NCBI GenBank assembly: GCA_013696365.1
Contig: JACCYS010000036.1
Location: 1 to 5,302, forward strand
Origin: Nocardioidaceae bacterium
Lineage (GTDB): Bacteria; Actinomycetota; Actinomycetes; Propionibacteriales; Nocardioidaceae
Length of the DNA stretch: 5,302 nt
Direction: 5' to 3'
A model generated the notes under the pieces. The model did no database searches. It saw only the letters and a list, made by a program, of their open reading frames with translations, and was not told the origin of the DNA. Position numbers and translations under genes: made by a program. Positions 5,037 to 5,302 of this stretch are shown piece by piece. Every line of letters starts with the position of its first letter. Within the stretch, counting starts at the first letter, position 1.

Positions 5037-5302
5037 GGCGTGGTCCAGGTCCGCCCGTCGTCGGTGCTGGTGTAGAGGCGGGCGGTGTCGCCGTCCAGCG
5101 CCGCGGCGTACAGGGTCGAACCGTCGGTGGAGAAGGTGGCCGCGGAGGTGCCCTCCGGCATCTGCAGGTCGGTCCAGGTGCGCCCGCCGTCGCTGCTCAG
5201 GGCCGCACCGCTCATGCCGACCGTGACCAGGCGCCCGGTGTCGGTGGGGTCCCACCCGGCGGACATCGCCCCGCCGGGGCCGCCGAGCACGCTCCAGGTG
5301 CG
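5033..5302 (-). CDS. Asp-box (BNR-like) beta-propeller protein, C-terminal part (enters from right edge)
   Basis: The frame is open to the right edge and ends at TGA 5033-5035, giving the last 89 residues. It starts inside an Asp box (RTW at the edge), then LGGPGGAMSAGWDPTD, a second Asp box SSDGGRTW, MPEGTSAATFSTDGSTLYAA and a final box STDDGRTWTTP. It aligns block by block with the C-terminus of the broken gene at 419-1351 (LGGPDGVMSTAWDPTN, SSNGGRSW, VPSGTSAATFSADGRTLYAA, STDSGQTWTRP), so the two are paralogues on opposite strands. Unlike that copy, no frameshift is seen in the part present. It belongs to the sialidase/YCF48-like propeller group; its ligand or enzymatic activity is unknown. 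It overlaps the thioredoxin-like gene by 4 bases. Confidence 0.88.
   Translation of the reverse strand, partial: RTWSVLGGPGGAMSAGWDPTDTGRLVTVGMSGAALSSDGGRTWTDLQMPEGTSAATFSTDGSTLYAAALDGDTARLYTSTDDGRTWTTP

Noticed and set aside
1..5302. CRISPR arrays, tRNA or rRNA genes, insertion sequence ends
   Set aside because: No regularly spaced repeats, no tRNA-like arm pattern, and no transposase or terminal inverted repeats were seen.

Overview
This window is high-GC DNA with frequent GTG starts, strong purine-rich ribosome binding sites, a lipobox-type signal peptide and a BlaI/M56 gene pair of the kind common in high-GC Gram-positives. It most likely comes from an actinobacterium; the genus cannot be fixed from the sequence alone. 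The mixture of intact small genes, broken genes and a decayed transporter end suggests an accessory or recently rearranged region rather than a conserved core locus.

Layout from left to right. (1) The start of a minus-strand lipoprotein gene leaves the left edge (1-114). (2) A roughly 300-base gap follows, holding a dyad that looks like a repressor site (179-197). (3) A plus-strand membrane-anchored beta-propeller protein with Asp-box (BNR-like) repeats (419-1351) is broken by two opposite frameshifts. (4) A promoter overlapped by a second copy of the dyad (1364-1401) precedes a small one-helix membrane protein with a long acidic tail (1504-1842). (5) Next comes a BlaI/MecI/CopY-type repressor (1949-2320), overlapping by 4 bases an M56 (BlaR-like) membrane zinc peptidase (2317-3318). 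(6) A decayed minus-strand remnant of the C-terminus of an MMPL-family transporter follows (3347-3616). (7) The third and most perfect copy of the dyad (3758-3778) sits 20 bases upstream of an 86-residue, two-helix membrane protein (3799-4059). (8) A minus-strand cluster enters from the right edge: the C-terminal part of a second, undamaged Asp-box propeller protein (5033-5302), a membrane-anchored thioredoxin-fold-like protein without cysteines (4455-5036), and a short, apparently frameshifted gene (4172-4446).

How it may work together (inference). The BlaI/M56 pair forms a membrane-signal-to-repressor module: the peptidase senses something at the envelope and inactivates the repressor. Three sites with the same geometry, CTACTA-N7-TAG(G/T)A(G/C), lie in intergenic regions next to genes for envelope proteins and are the natural candidates for the repressor's operators. 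This outlines a small local regulon controlling secreted and membrane proteins of mostly unknown function. Homologous BlaI/M56 pairs and Asp-box propeller proteins are often seen in stress or metal-resistance neighbourhoods of actinobacteria, but nothing in this window itself proves a metal or antibiotic signal.
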